In this document: positions 26,145-34,934 of the stretch, piece by piece | Layout of the letters: the number at the start of each line of letters is the position of its first letter | Numbering within the stretch: the first letter of the stretch is position 1 | Assembly: GCF_014200305.1 (NCBI RefSeq) | Contig: NZ_JACHBL010000001.1 | Coordinates: forward strand, 2,480,001 to 2,544,000 | Length of the DNA stretch: 64,000 nucleotides | Source: Neomicrococcus lactis | GTDB lineage: Bacteria > Actinomycetota > Actinomycetes > Actinomycetales > Micrococcaceae | Reading direction: 5' to 3' | Notes under the pieces: model-generated | What the model saw: only the letters and a program-made list of their open reading frames with translations | What the model was told of the DNA's origin: nothing | Database searches by the model: none | Program-made: the position numbers and the translations under genes

Positions 26145-27422
26145 TTAAGCGAAGGCTGAGAAGCCCGTGATGTCGCGGCCGATGATAAGCGCCTGAACGG
26201 TCTCCGTACCTTCGTAGGTGTGGATCGCCTCGACGTCCGCGAAGTGGCGTGCCGCGCGGTTTTCAATGAGGATGCCGTTGCCGCCCATGAGGTCGCGTGC
26301 GTTCTGAGCGATCGAGCGAGCGTTGCGAGTACACGTGAACTTCGCGAGCGAAGCCTGAGCACCGGTGAGCTTGCCCTCTTCTTCCAACTGGGTCATTTGC
26401 CATGCCACGAGCTGTGCGGCGACAAGTTCGGACTGCATGCGTGCGAGGCGTTCCTGAACCACTTGGTGCTTCGCGAGTTCCTTGCCGAACTGCTTGCGCT
26501 GCTTCGCGTAGCGGACGGCCGTCTCGTAGAGTGCCGTCGCGTGACCAACCGCGGACCAAGCGACACCGAGACGCGTTGCAAAGAGCACCTCGGCGGTGTC
26601 CTTAAAGCTCTTGGACTTGGGCAATACCATGTTGTCCGGGACAAAGACCTGGTTCATGCGGACGTGGGCCTGCCAAATGGAACGCAGGCTCAGCTTGCCC
26701 GTGATGGTGGTGGCTTCGTAACCTTCAGCCTTCTGATCCACCAAGAAGCCGCGGACGTTGCCTTCTTCGTCGCGTGCCCACACCACGGTGATGGCATCGT
26801 GCCCGGTGAGGGCCATGGAGGCGTTGCCGATCCACTTCTTTTCACCGCTGAGCAAGTAGCCGCCTTCGGTGCGGACGGCCTTGGTTTCGAGGCCCACGGA
26901 GTCGGAGCCGTGGGTGGGCTCGGTCAGAGCAAAAGCGCCGAGCAGCTTGCCGCTGGCCATCGCTGGGACGATCGTCTTCTGGTGTTCTTCGGAACCGCAC
27001 ATGACCACGGAGCGCAGCGCGAGCCCGCCCTGAACGCCCAGAATCGTGCCGACGGAACCGTCGAAGCGGCTGAGTTCCATGTTGACCAGAGCGGCCGCGG
27101 TGCGTGACTGCTTTGGCGCGCCTTCGAGGTTCAGGCCGTCGCGCATGAGGTCGTATTCGCCCAGTTTCACGGCAAGTTCGGTGGGGTATTCGGCGGCTTC
27201 CCAGGCATCCGCGATGATGGGGCGCACTTCCTTCCAGCCAAACTCGCGAGCACGTGCCCAGTAGTCGCGGTCCTCGGCGGAAACATTGCGGAAGATGCCG
27301 GCCGGGTCTGTGTTGACGTCGGCGACGGCCGATGGATCGCGGGGGTCTGCGAAGGTTCCCCAGAAGTCGTATTCAGGCTCAGTGACGCCGTGTGGGAAGT
27401 CGGCGGAAAGGGCTTCGGACAT
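26145..27422 (-). CDS. Acyl-CoA dehydrogenase (glutaryl-CoA dehydrogenase-like)
   Basis: 425 residues from the ATG at 27422; GGGAG lies upstream and an in-frame codon at 27449 is too far into the promoter. The motifs are FALTEPTHGSDSVGLETKA near 165, KKWIGNASMA near 200, RKQFGKELAKHQVVQE near 310, and the catalytic Glu region TYEGTETVQALIIGRDITG near 405. It is not close to the dehydrogenase at 2204. Two 13-base repeats in its promoter suggest control by the adjacent TetR protein. Confidence 0.88.
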   Translation of the reverse strand: MSEALSADFPHGVTEPEYDFWGTFADPRDPSAVADVNTDPAGIFRNVSAEDRDYWARAREFGWKEVRPIIADAWEAAEYPTELAVKLGEYDLMRDGLNLEGAPKQSRTAAALVNMELSRFDGSVGTILGVQGGLALRSVVMCGSEEHQKTIVPAMASGKLLGAFALTEPTHGSDSVGLETKAVRTEGGYLLSGEKKWIGNASMALTGHDAITVVWARDEEGNVRGFLVDQKAEGYEATTITGKLSLRSIWQAHVRMNQVFVPDNMVLPKSKSFKDTAEVLFATRLGVAWSAVGHATALYETAVRYAKQRKQFGKELAKHQVVQERLARMQSELVAAQLVAWQMTQLEEEGKLTGAQASLAKFTCTRNARSIAQNARDLMGGNGILIENRAARHFADVEAIHTYEGTETVQALIIGRDITGFSAFA

Positions 27423-27491
27423 GAAATGCTCCCGAGTAGTCAATGGCAAAGGGGTCCGCGCGGGCGCGCGTAGATTGCCTTAACTATCTCT

Positions 27492-27524
27492 GGTACTCAG
27501 TTTCATGTCAAGGAACTAAGTTTC
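27492..27524 (-). promoter_or_regulatory. TetR-type operator repeats across the acyl-CoA dehydrogenase promoter
   Basis: GGTACTCAGTTTC (27492-27504) and GGAACTAAGTTTC (27512-27524) are direct repeats with a 20-base period. Read leftward, TTGACA, a 17-base spacer and GATAGT form a near-consensus promoter. One repeat lies between -35 and -10 and the other just upstream. Confidence 0.65.
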
Positions 27525-27549
27525 AAAGTGAGAGGTTACCGAGAGAGTT

Positions 27550-28224
27550 TTAGGAGAGCGCCTTCCGCACCATCTCGAGGACTTCCTCCGCCGAATACAG
27601 CTTGTTCGCATCGGTGCCGGTTCCGCTGGCACCAGGAACGTATGGATCGGTCGCGAGCATGAATCGCGCGAGCACGGCATCGACAGCCGTTGCCAACTCG
27701 CCGCGATGATCGTCCGAAAAATCGCGCAACCAACGGCGGAAATGATCGTTGTGAATCGCCACCACCGCGGCGGCGAAACCTACGGACGTGGCCCGAGCTG
27801 CGGCGTCGTGGTCCCTCTTTGACGTATCCAAGAAGGTACGGAAGATGCGCTCAAAGCGGTGTGTACTGACGAGCTCGCGGTCTTTGAGTTCTTCAACTTC
27901 GCGCACCAGACGGTAGCGGATGGCGGCGGATTCGCGGTCCGCGGTGAAGCGTTCAAAAATTTGGAGTACGACGTCGCGAACTACCGTCAGGCGCTCACCG
28001 AGGGTGGCGCTGGGGTCAACTTGCAAGATGAGTTGTTGGGCCATCGCGACGATGGCTTCCTGATCCGAGAAGACCACCGCTTCTTTCGTGCCATAGCGGC
28101 GAAAGAAGGTGGAGCGACTCATGCCGAGGGCGGCGGCTAGTTCGTCGACGCTTGTGGCATGGAAACCCTGTCTCTCAAGGAGTTCAAGGGCGGGACGTAA
28201 GTGCGGGGTCTCGGACGTGTTCAT
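27550..28224 (-). CDS. TetR-family transcriptional regulator
   Basis: 224 residues. The N-terminal helix-turn-helix TSVDELAAALGMSRSTFFRRYGTKEAV is at residues 24-50. The ligand domain follows, with a C-terminal tail after residue 195. The ATG overlaps the stop of the MFS gene as ATGA, so it is co-transcribed with the transporter. It probably represses the acyl-CoA dehydrogenase at 26145 through the repeats at 27492, and possibly the MFS operon. Confidence 0.88.
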   Translation of the reverse strand: MNTSETPHLRPALELLERQGFHATSVDELAAALGMSRSTFFRRYGTKEAVVFSDQEAIVAMAQQLILQVDPSATLGERLTVVRDVVLQIFERFTADRESAAIRYRLVREVEELKDRELVSTHRFERIFRTFLDTSKRDHDAAARATSVGFAAAVVAIHNDHFRRWLRDFSDDHRGELATAVDAVLARFMLATDPYVPGASGTGTDANKLYSAEEVLEMVRKALS

Positions 28225-29780
28225 CTCTGTACTTGTTCTTGGCTTGGCACGTCAGTGCGTTTCCTAAAGAACAAGCACACTACGGCACCCAGCAATCCCG
28301 CAATACCTGGGACCAACAAAGATTGGCCAAGGCCGGAGCTGAAAGCGCCGTGGAGGAACTCTGGGACCGCCTGGCCAATGCTGCCTTCGCTGAATCCGCC
28401 CGTGTCCGCATTGGCCGTGCCAGCTGTTGACTTCGTGATTTCGTCAGCAATCCGGGACTCCATCGCGAGTGCAATCAGGGCCGAGCCCAGCACGGCACCC
28501 AGCTGACGCGTGGTGTTGTAAATGCCGGAACCCGCGCCAGCGTTCGCCTGACCCAGGTCTCGCGTGGCCGTCAGCGAAACCACCGGGAAGACGGTCGATG
28601 AGCCGAGGCCCATGAGTGCGGACAGGATGAGCAACTGCCAGAGTGGGGTGTCGGCTTTGAGAATGAGGCCGTACGTCACGATAGCGCCGCCGAAGAGGAG
28701 GAAGCCCAGGACGGCGAAGAGTCGCGCATCGATCTTGTTGACGGCTTTGCCGATGACCGGTGCCATGAAGAGGGACATCAGTGCCATCGGGGCGATCATG
28801 AGCGCCGACTGCGTGGGGGTGAGGCCGCGCACGGACTGCAGGTAGAGCATGATCGGGAAGGAGAACGCGGTCATCGCGAGGCCCATGCAGGCGATGGCGA
28901 TGTTGGCGAAAGAGAAGTTCCAATCCTTGAAGAGCTGGAGGGGGAGAAGCGGTTCCTTCTTGTTCACGTTCTGCCACACGATGAACGCGATGAACAGGAT
29001 GATTCCCGCGCCGATCAGCATAGGAACGGTCACCCAGTCATTGATGCGACCCCAATTGAAGGTGTTGCCTTCCTGGATGCCAAAGACCATGAGGAACATG
29101 GCGACGCCAGAGAGCGCAACGCCCAGCCAATCGAAGCTGTGGTTGTGGATTTCTAGGCTCGGGACTTTTTGAATCACGCGCCAGATGCAAATGATGCCAA
29201 TCGGGATATTGACGAAGAAGACCCATTCCCAGCCGAGGGTGTCCACGAGGACGCCGCCGGCGAGTGGTCCCACGAGTGACGCGATGCCAGCAACGGCGCC
29301 CCACAGACCCATGGCCGCACCGCGGCGATGTGGTGGGAAGAGGCGGGTAATAACTGTCATAGATTGCGGCATCATGAGTGCTGCGCCGAGGCCTTGGAAG
29401 ACGCGGGCAACAATGAGCATGTGGATGTCGGTGGCTAGGCCGCACCAAAGACTCGTGACCGTGAAGACAGCGACGCCGATGAGGAAGATATTCTTCGGGC
29501 CGAAGCGGTCGCCCAAGCGGCCGGTGATCAAGAGAGGCACGGCGATGGCCAGCAAGTAGGCGCTGTTGACCCAAACCACTCCGTTGATATCCGCGTTGAG
29601 GCCGCGCATGATGGCGGGCATCGCAGTGGAGACAATGGTGGAGTCCACCAGGATGATGAAGAAGCCAATGACCATCGCGAACAGCGCGCCCCAGGCCACC
29701 TTAACTTGGCGTTCTTCTTCAGCTAGTTCGGCAGGAGTTGGGGGAGTGCCCTGTCCGGGCACGGAATTTGGCGTCGACAC
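28221..29780 (-). CDS. MFS drug transporter, DHA2/EmrB-QacA type (14 TM)
   Basis: About 519 residues from the GTG at 29780; the frame is open further upstream but that part overlaps phzF and looks non-coding. The first membrane helix contains FFIILVDSTIVSTAMPAI (motif D1), followed by GRLGDRFGPKNIFLIG (motif A) and a motif C-like GPLAGGVLVDTLGWEWVFFVN. The length and order match 14-helix proton-drug antiporters. It lies 29 bases after phzF and overlaps tetR by four bases. Confidence 0.88.
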   Translation of the reverse strand: MSTPNSVPGQGTPPTPAELAEEERQVKVAWGALFAMVIGFFIILVDSTIVSTAMPAIMRGLNADINGVVWVNSAYLLAIAVPLLITGRLGDRFGPKNIFLIGVAVFTVTSLWCGLATDIHMLIVARVFQGLGAALMMPQSMTVITRLFPPHRRGAAMGLWGAVAGIASLVGPLAGGVLVDTLGWEWVFFVNIPIGIICIWRVIQKVPSLEIHNHSFDWLGVALSGVAMFLMVFGIQEGNTFNWGRINDWVTVPMLIGAGIILFIAFIVWQNVNKKEPLLPLQLFKDWNFSFANIAIACMGLAMTAFSFPIMLYLQSVRGLTPTQSALMIAPMALMSLFMAPVIGKAVNKIDARLFAVLGFLLFGGAIVTYGLILKADTPLWQLLILSALMGLGSSTVFPVVSLTATRDLGQANAGAGSGIYNTTRQLGAVLGSALIALAMESRIADEITKSTAGTANADTGGFSEGSIGQAVPEFLHGAFSSGLGQSLLVPGIAGLLGAVVCLFFRKRTDVPSQEQVQR

Positions 29781-29809
29781 TTTGTAAGCGTACCGGTCAG
29801 AGGTGACGC

Positions 29810-30787
29810 TTAAAGCTTGACTGAGCCCTCGATCACAGTCTGGCAATCGCCGGCTACCCACACGCCGTCGTCCTGTGCGGAAATGCCAATCATGCCCGCG
29901 CGGCCCAACCGCGTACCTTGGCGAACCATGTAGCTGCTCGGTGCCAGTCCTGCGTCCGTGAGCCACACGCCGAAGCCGGCATTGAGGGATCCGGTCGCGG
30001 GGTCTTCGGGCTGTCCTTCGCCGGAGACAAACGCGCGAACCTCGTAGTCAGCAGGCGCTTTCGCGATCTGGGAATCGAAGGCGAGGTGGTCCGTGTGCGG
30101 TTCGAGTGGTTCAAGCTCGGCTCGGGCGCCGGGCTTACGGGGCTTCTCGTGGAGCTTTCGCTGTGCGAGGGCGTCTGCTTCGCTCGAGGCCACGTGCGGG
30201 CCGATCACGCCGACTTCAAGTCCTTCAAGATCCTTGTAGTCCGGCTCAATGGCCAGCACTTCGTCCGCGCTGCGCAACATGAGGCCGGCCCACTGCGGTC
30301 CGTTGGCGATCCACTGGTGCGCCACGACGCTGTCCGGCGAGATGCCGAGAGCGCTGATGGCCCATTCCAGGACGTCTTCTTCGAGAGGCCCGGTGCGCAA
30401 GAGCTGCGGCGCACGGAAAGCTAGGTTGGTCATGCCCGCGTGATCTTGATTGATGCGGACTTCGATGATCCCGCGCTGGCATTCCACGGCGACGTTCGTT
30501 GCATTCTGCGGAGTGCCGCCGTTCTTGAGCCACGCGTGGACGGCACCCAAAATCGGGTGGCCCGCGAAGGAGAGCTCGGTGCTGACGGTAAAGATTCTGA
30601 CTTTGAGATCCGCGGCTGGATCCGTAGGCACATCGATGAACGAGGTTTCGGAAAGGTTGGTCCATTGCGCAAAGAGCTGCATGGATTCCATGCTGATCCC
30701 GGTGGAATCGAGGACAACGGCAAGCGGATTGCCGCGCATGGCGTCAGCGCTAAAGACGTCGACTTGTTGGAAGCGGCGGGCTGTCAT
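29810..30787 (-). CDS. PhzF-family isomerase/epimerase-like protein
   Basis: 325 residues with family blocks QQVDVFSADAMRGNPLAVV at the N-terminus, NLSETSFID near 45, TVSTELSFAGHPILGA near 68, and a second half carrying EDPATGSLNAGFGVW near 265. The catalytic Glu of PhzF sits in NLSETSF. The reaction is unknown outside phenazine makers; there are no phenazine genes here. It heads a phzF-MFS-tetR operon. Confidence 0.88.
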   Translation of the reverse strand: MTARRFQQVDVFSADAMRGNPLAVVLDSTGISMESMQLFAQWTNLSETSFIDVPTDPAADLKVRIFTVSTELSFAGHPILGAVHAWLKNGGTPQNATNVAVECQRGIIEVRINQDHAGMTNLAFRAPQLLRTGPLEEDVLEWAISALGISPDSVVAHQWIANGPQWAGLMLRSADEVLAIEPDYKDLEGLEVGVIGPHVASSEADALAQRKLHEKPRKPGARAELEPLEPHTDHLAFDSQIAKAPADYEVRAFVSGEGQPEDPATGSLNAGFGVWLTDAGLAPSSYMVRQGTRLGRAGMIGISAQDDGVWVAGDCQTVIEGSVKL

Positions 30788-30829
30788 TGCTTTATCGTGG
30801 CACAGGCACTGGGCGCCGGCTTAGTGTAA

Positions 30830-30842
30830 GTCACAAGGTGAC
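30830..30842. repeat. Short inverted repeat GTCAC-N3-GTGAC
   Basis: A 13-base inverted repeat in the gap between divergent phzF and the channel gene. It may be an operator; nothing else supports this. Confidence 0.3.
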
Positions 30843-30908
30843 AGGGACTTTTTGTCTTCTCCAAGTCTTGGCTGGGTCTGCTCAGGTGAATATGGAAACC
30901 TTGGGTTC

Positions 30909-31991
30909 ATGCATTTCACTCAGATTGACGCGCCTTCGCTTCAAGACGTGCCTGCGGATGTTCGGCCGTGGGTCGCCATCCTGATCGCTCTGGTGCTAGC
31001 AACCGTCTTGACGCTGATTTTGCGGCAGGTCTTCAACCGCGTGTTCCGCGACGACGAACTGATCCGCAAGGAAGTGAGCCGCGCTCGCATCCCGTTCTTC
31101 TTGACGGTGGCGTTGGCGGGAGCTGCGGTAACCACCACCACGTTGATTGGTCCGTCTGAGGTTCCTTTCGCAGTGACGTTCTTGTTGTGGGGTGCGCTGA
31201 TTGCGTCTATTGCCTGGCTTCTGGTGGTGCTCCTGTCTTTGACGGAGGCCACGCTGCTCGCCAAATACAAGAAGGACGCCGCCAATAGTGGGAGCCGTCT
31301 TTCGCGTATGAAGACGCAGGTCACGCTGATTCGCCGCTTGGTGACGGCGCTGATTTTGCTCATTGGCGTTGCGGCGATTCTGCTGTTGATTCCGCAAGTG
31401 CGCGCCGTTGGCGCCGGTCTTCTCGCCTCCGCTGGTTTGGCATCTGTCATCGCCGGTTTGGCGGTGCAGGGGACGTTGAGCAACGTGTTCGCCGGCCTGC
31501 AGATTGCATTTACCGAGGCTGTGCGTGTTGATGACACCGTGGTGGTGGAAGCCCAGCAGGGCGTCATCGAGGACATCACTTTGACCTACGTGGTGGTGCG
31601 AACGGCCGACGGTCGCCGCCTCATTTTGCCCTCTACCTACTTCACCACCACTCCGTTCGAGAACTGGTCCCGCGGTTCCGCTGAGCTCAACGGAAACATT
31701 GTTTTAGATCTGAACTGGTCGGCGCCCGTGGATGAGATCCGCCGCCGGGTCACGCAGCTTCTCGAGTCCACTGACTTGTGGGATGGCCGTTCAAATTCCG
31801 TGAATGTCACGGACGCCATTGGCGGCATGCTCAAGCTGACCATCATTGTTTCCGCCCGGAATTCCGGGGATCTGTGGGAGCTCAAGAACTTCATTCGCGA
31901 GCGCGTCACGAAGGATTTGCAGCAGAAATTCCCAGAGGCGCTTCCGCACCCGCCGGCGTACCCGTCCGCGAATCCTCCTGCGGCTAAGTAG
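30909..31991 (+). CDS. MscS-family small-conductance mechanosensitive channel
   Basis: About 360 residues from the ATG at 30909; no clear ribosome site is visible, so the start is tentative. Three to four membrane helices are followed by the pore-lining helix LASAGLASVIAGLAVQGTLS near residue 195 and the beta-domain VDDTVVVEAQQGVIEDITL. Channels of this class release solutes on osmotic downshift. The C-terminus is Pro-rich. It is monocistronic and converges on the siderophore operon. Confidence 0.85.
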   Translation: MHFTQIDAPSLQDVPADVRPWVAILIALVLATVLTLILRQVFNRVFRDDELIRKEVSRARIPFFLTVALAGAAVTTTTLIGPSEVPFAVTFLLWGALIASIAWLLVVLLSLTEATLLAKYKKDAANSGSRLSRMKTQVTLIRRLVTALILLIGVAAILLLIPQVRAVGAGLLASAGLASVIAGLAVQGTLSNVFAGLQIAFTEAVRVDDTVVVEAQQGVIEDITLTYVVVRTADGRRLILPSTYFTTTPFENWSRGSAELNGNIVLDLNWSAPVDEIRRRVTQLLESTDLWDGRSNSVNVTDAIGGMLKLTIIVSARNSGDLWELKNFIRERVTKDLQQKFPEALPHPPAYPSANPPAAK

Positions 31992-32009
31992 GGCTTACTT
32001 TTATTTTGA

Positions 32010-32021
32010 GTACGACGGCGA
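32010..32021 (+). repeat. Intergenic copy of the dispersed GTACGACGGCG word
   Basis: It lies in the 68-base gap between convergent channel and siderophore ATPase genes and is followed by ATGCTTGCGTC, similar to the flank of the copy at 47978. Confidence 0.6.
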
Positions 32022-32059
32022 TGCTTGCGTCCCGCTGGCCACTTGGAGTTGCGAGCGGC

Positions 32060-32818
32060 TCAGCGGAAGTAGAGGCCTAACCGGTAGCCGTCGATTTCTT
32101 CGACGCGAATGTCGATGTCATAGATGTCGTGGAGTACTTCGGGCTGCATGATCTCTCGTGGCGAACCCTGGTGTACCAGGGCGCCGTCTTTCATGGCGAC
32201 GATGGTGTCCGCGTAGGACGAGGCGAAGTTGATGTCGTGCAGCACCACAATCACGGTCTTGCCGTGTTGGTCCGCTAGCTGGCGAATGAGGCGCATCATC
32301 TCCACAGAGTGCTTCATGTCCAGGTTGTTGAGTGGCTCGTCGAGCAAAAGGTACTGAGTGTCCTGTGCCAACACCATCGCGATAAAGGCCCGCTGACGTT
32401 GCCCGCCTGAAAGCTCATCGATGTACTTGTCCGCGAAGACCGCAATGTCCAGCTGTTCCATGGCGGCTTCAACTGCTTCAAGGTCAACGATCGTCGGGCG
32501 ACCACCCGAGTGAGGGAAGCGGCCGAACGTCACGAGGTCGCGGACGGTCAACCGCATGGTCAGCTGATTCTCTTGACGCAGGATCGCTAGAGTCTTGGCC
32601 AAATCTCCCGAAGGTGTGGAGCTGATATCCAGTCCGCCAACCGAGACGCGGCCCGAGTCCATGGGTTCCAGTCGTGACATCAATGCTAAGAGCGTGGATT
32701 TCCCGGCGCCGTTAGGGCCGATGAGCGCCGTGACACCGCCGGTGGGGATGGTGAGCGAGACGTCGTTGAGAACCGTGTGTGCCCCGAAAGACTTGGAGAC
32801 ACCGTCAATGGCGATCAC
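32060..32818 (-). CDS. Siderophore ABC transporter ATP-binding protein (FecE/YclP type)
   Basis: 252 residues. Walker A GPNGAGKST is near residue 38, signature LSGGQRQRAFIAMVLAQD near 138, Walker B YLLLDEPLNNLD near 158, and switch His VLHDINFASSYAD. It overlaps the preceding permease gene by four bases and is the last of four genes. It energises uptake of an iron-siderophore complex. Confidence 0.92.
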   Translation of the reverse strand: MIAIDGVSKSFGAHTVLNDVSLTIPTGGVTALIGPNGAGKSTLLALMSRLEPMDSGRVSVGGLDISSTPSGDLAKTLAILRQENQLTMRLTVRDLVTFGRFPHSGGRPTIVDLEAVEAAMEQLDIAVFADKYIDELSGGQRQRAFIAMVLAQDTQYLLLDEPLNNLDMKHSVEMMRLIRQLADQHGKTVIVVLHDINFASSYADTIVAMKDGALVHQGSPREIMQPEVLHDIYDIDIRVEEIDGYRLGLYFR

Positions 32819-33873
32819 TTGAGCGATCCTTTCAAGAGCAAGACGATGAACAAGATGCCGCCCACGAATTCAATAACCAGGCTCAAGGCGCTTGCGAAGC
32901 CAAAGACGTTCTCGAGAATAAGCTGGCCAGCAACAAGGGAAATGACGCCGAGCAGGCAGACGATCGGCAAGAGCCACGCGTGTTGGTAGGAGCGGCAAAT
33001 GAGATAGCCGATCGAGACCACCAGCAGTCCGAAGAAAGTCACTGGCCCTACGAGAGCCGTTGACGTGGCTACCAACGCAGTGCACAAGATGAGAACTCGA
33101 GAGACCACCGACTTGTGCGCGACGCCAAGGTTGATGGAGACATCCCGGCCCAAGGCCATGACGTCCAACGTGCTTCTCATGCGCCACGCGAAGAAGCAAG
33201 CGATACCGACGATCAAGGTGGCGATTCCCAAGACCGTCGGGTCCACTTGGTTGAAGCTCGCGAAGAACAGGTCCTGCAGGATGATGTATTCGCTGGGATC
33301 CATGAGCCTCTGGAGGAGCGCCGAGATTCCGCGGAAGAACGTGCCAAAGACAATGCCGATCAGGAGCGTCAAGTGCAAAGACTTGTTCCCGCCCGTGAAG
33401 AGCCAACGGTAAAGAACGCTGGCAAAAACAATCATGAGTCCCAGCTCAATCACGAACTTGAAAGCCTCAGGCGCTGCAACCCAGGCCGAACCACCCAGGG
33501 TGAAAACGAGCGACGTCTGCAAGAGCCCGTAGAGGGCATCGAAGCCCATGATGGACGGCGTCAGAATCTTGTTGTTCGTAACTGTCTGAAAGAGCAACGT
33601 CGATACGCCGACAGCGACCGCCGCGAGAACCATAGCGCCCACCTTCACGGCACGGCGCGGCAAGATGTAGCCGATATTTCCCTTGAGATCCAAGGTCATG
33701 AACAGAACGATCGCGAGAACCGAAAGCATGGCCAGCGCCGTCGTCAGCACTGCGGGCGAAAGTGGCCAGCGGGAGGCGCGCTGCGTCGTCGTACTGGAAA
33801 GTGGGACGACGGACCCTGTGCCGGAAGCTTGAGCGCGGGGCATTCGGGTAGTGGCGGGGCTGGATTTAGGCAC
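32815..33873 (-). CDS. Siderophore ABC transporter permease 2 (FecCD family)
   Basis: 352 residues with a Ser/Thr-rich cytosolic N-terminus, about nine or ten membrane segments, and the FecCD blocks GDVS-like ALGRDVSINLGVAHKSVV near 250 and LVGPVTFFGLLVVSIGYLIC near 285. It overlaps the first permease gene by eight bases and partners it in the membrane. A dispersed GTACGACGACGC word falls in its variable N-terminal codons (33783-33794). Confidence 0.9.
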   Translation of the reverse strand: MPKSSPATTRMPRAQASGTGSVVPLSSTTTQRASRWPLSPAVLTTALAMLSVLAIVLFMTLDLKGNIGYILPRRAVKVGAMVLAAVAVGVSTLLFQTVTNNKILTPSIMGFDALYGLLQTSLVFTLGGSAWVAAPEAFKFVIELGLMIVFASVLYRWLFTGGNKSLHLTLLIGIVFGTFFRGISALLQRLMDPSEYIILQDLFFASFNQVDPTVLGIATLIVGIACFFAWRMRSTLDVMALGRDVSINLGVAHKSVVSRVLILCTALVATSTALVGPVTFFGLLVVSIGYLICRSYQHAWLLPIVCLLGVISLVAGQLILENVFGFASALSLVIEFVGGILFIVLLLKGSLK

Positions 33874-34930
33874 GAGGGCGCGACGCTTCCTTGCGCTGCG
33901 TGCGCAACAACAAGAGGAGGAAAAGGATGGCGCCGACGACCGACATGATCATGCCCACCGGCACTTCGTAAGGGAAGCGAATGGTACGGCTAAGGATGTC
34001 GCAGATCAGCACGATTCCCGCGCCGAAGATCGCGGTGAGTGGCACGGCGCGGCGGAGGTTGTCGCCGAAGAAGAGGGAGACGAGGTTCGGCACCACGAGG
34101 CCCAGGAACGGAAGTGCGCCAACGGTGGTGACCACGATGGCGGAGATGAGCGCCACGATGATCATGCCCACCCGCATGATGGATTTGTAGTTGAGGCCTA
34201 GGTTCGTGGTGAAGTCGGCGCCCATGCCGGCGACCGTGAAGCGATCAGCCGCGAAATAGCCGATCGCCGTCATGATGGCCACGATCCACAGGAGCTCGTA
34301 GCGGCCGCGAATGACGCCGGAGAAGTCGCCGATCATCCACGTATTGAGCGTCTGCAAGAGATCGAACTGATACGCGAAGAACGTTGTGACCGAGGCGATC
34401 ACGCCGCCCAACATGATGCCAACCAACGGGACCAGCAAGGTGTTTCGGGTGGGCAGCCGGTTAATGACCGTGAGGAATAGCCACGTGCCCAAGAGCGCAA
34501 AGACGGAGGCGATGCCCATTTTTGCGAAGAGGGATGCGGCGGGAAAGGCCACGGTCGCCACAAGAATGCCCATTGTCGCGGACTCAACCGTGCCCACTAC
34601 CGAGGGCTCCACAAACTTGTTGCGGGCCATGAGTTGCATGATGAGGCCAGCAACGGCCACCGCCATTCCGGCGAGGACGACGGCGACCGTGCGCGGGAGG
34701 CGGGAGACCCAGAAGATTTCCCATGCGGCCGTATCTCCGCGGAGGAGTGCGGGCAGGCTAACGTCCGTGACACCGATGAACATGCTCGCGGCGCCGAGAA
34801 CCAGGACGCCAACGGTGCCCCACAGCACGGCGAGACGAGTGCGGGTGTCTCCCGATGCCGTTTTTGAAGCGACTGGCCGGGTTCTCGTGGTTGTTAGGCC
34901 TCTCGCGGAGGCGACTGCGGGTGAAGCCAT
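33866..34930 (-). CDS. Siderophore ABC transporter permease 1 (FecCD family)
   Basis: 354 residues with nine or ten membrane segments. Family blocks include LLRGDTAAWEIFWVSRLPRT near 65, VLAGMAVAVAGLIMQLMARN near 90 and TVGALPFLGLVVPNLVSLFF near 280. It begins four bases after the lipoprotein gene stop. The gene order lipoprotein, permease, permease, ATPase matches yclQNOP/ceu-type systems. Confidence 0.9.
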   Translation of the reverse strand: MASPAVASARGLTTTRTRPVASKTASGDTRTRLAVLWGTVGVLVLGAASMFIGVTDVSLPALLRGDTAAWEIFWVSRLPRTVAVVLAGMAVAVAGLIMQLMARNKFVEPSVVGTVESATMGILVATVAFPAASLFAKMGIASVFALLGTWLFLTVINRLPTRNTLLVPLVGIMLGGVIASVTTFFAYQFDLLQTLNTWMIGDFSGVIRGRYELLWIVAIMTAIGYFAADRFTVAGMGADFTTNLGLNYKSIMRVGMIIVALISAIVVTTVGALPFLGLVVPNLVSLFFGDNLRRAVPLTAIFGAGIVLICDILSRTIRFPYEVPVGMIMSVVGAILFLLLLLRTQRKEASRPRA

Positions 34931-34934
34931 GCGG

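Noticed and set aside
29781-29966. N-terminal extension of the MFS transporter overlapping phzF
   Set aside because: The added residues look random, overlap a well-supported gene on the same strand in another frame, and exceed the family's length.
29810-30787. Phenazine biosynthesis suggested by phzF
   Set aside because: No other phz genes are present, and PhzF-fold proteins are widespread with other roles.
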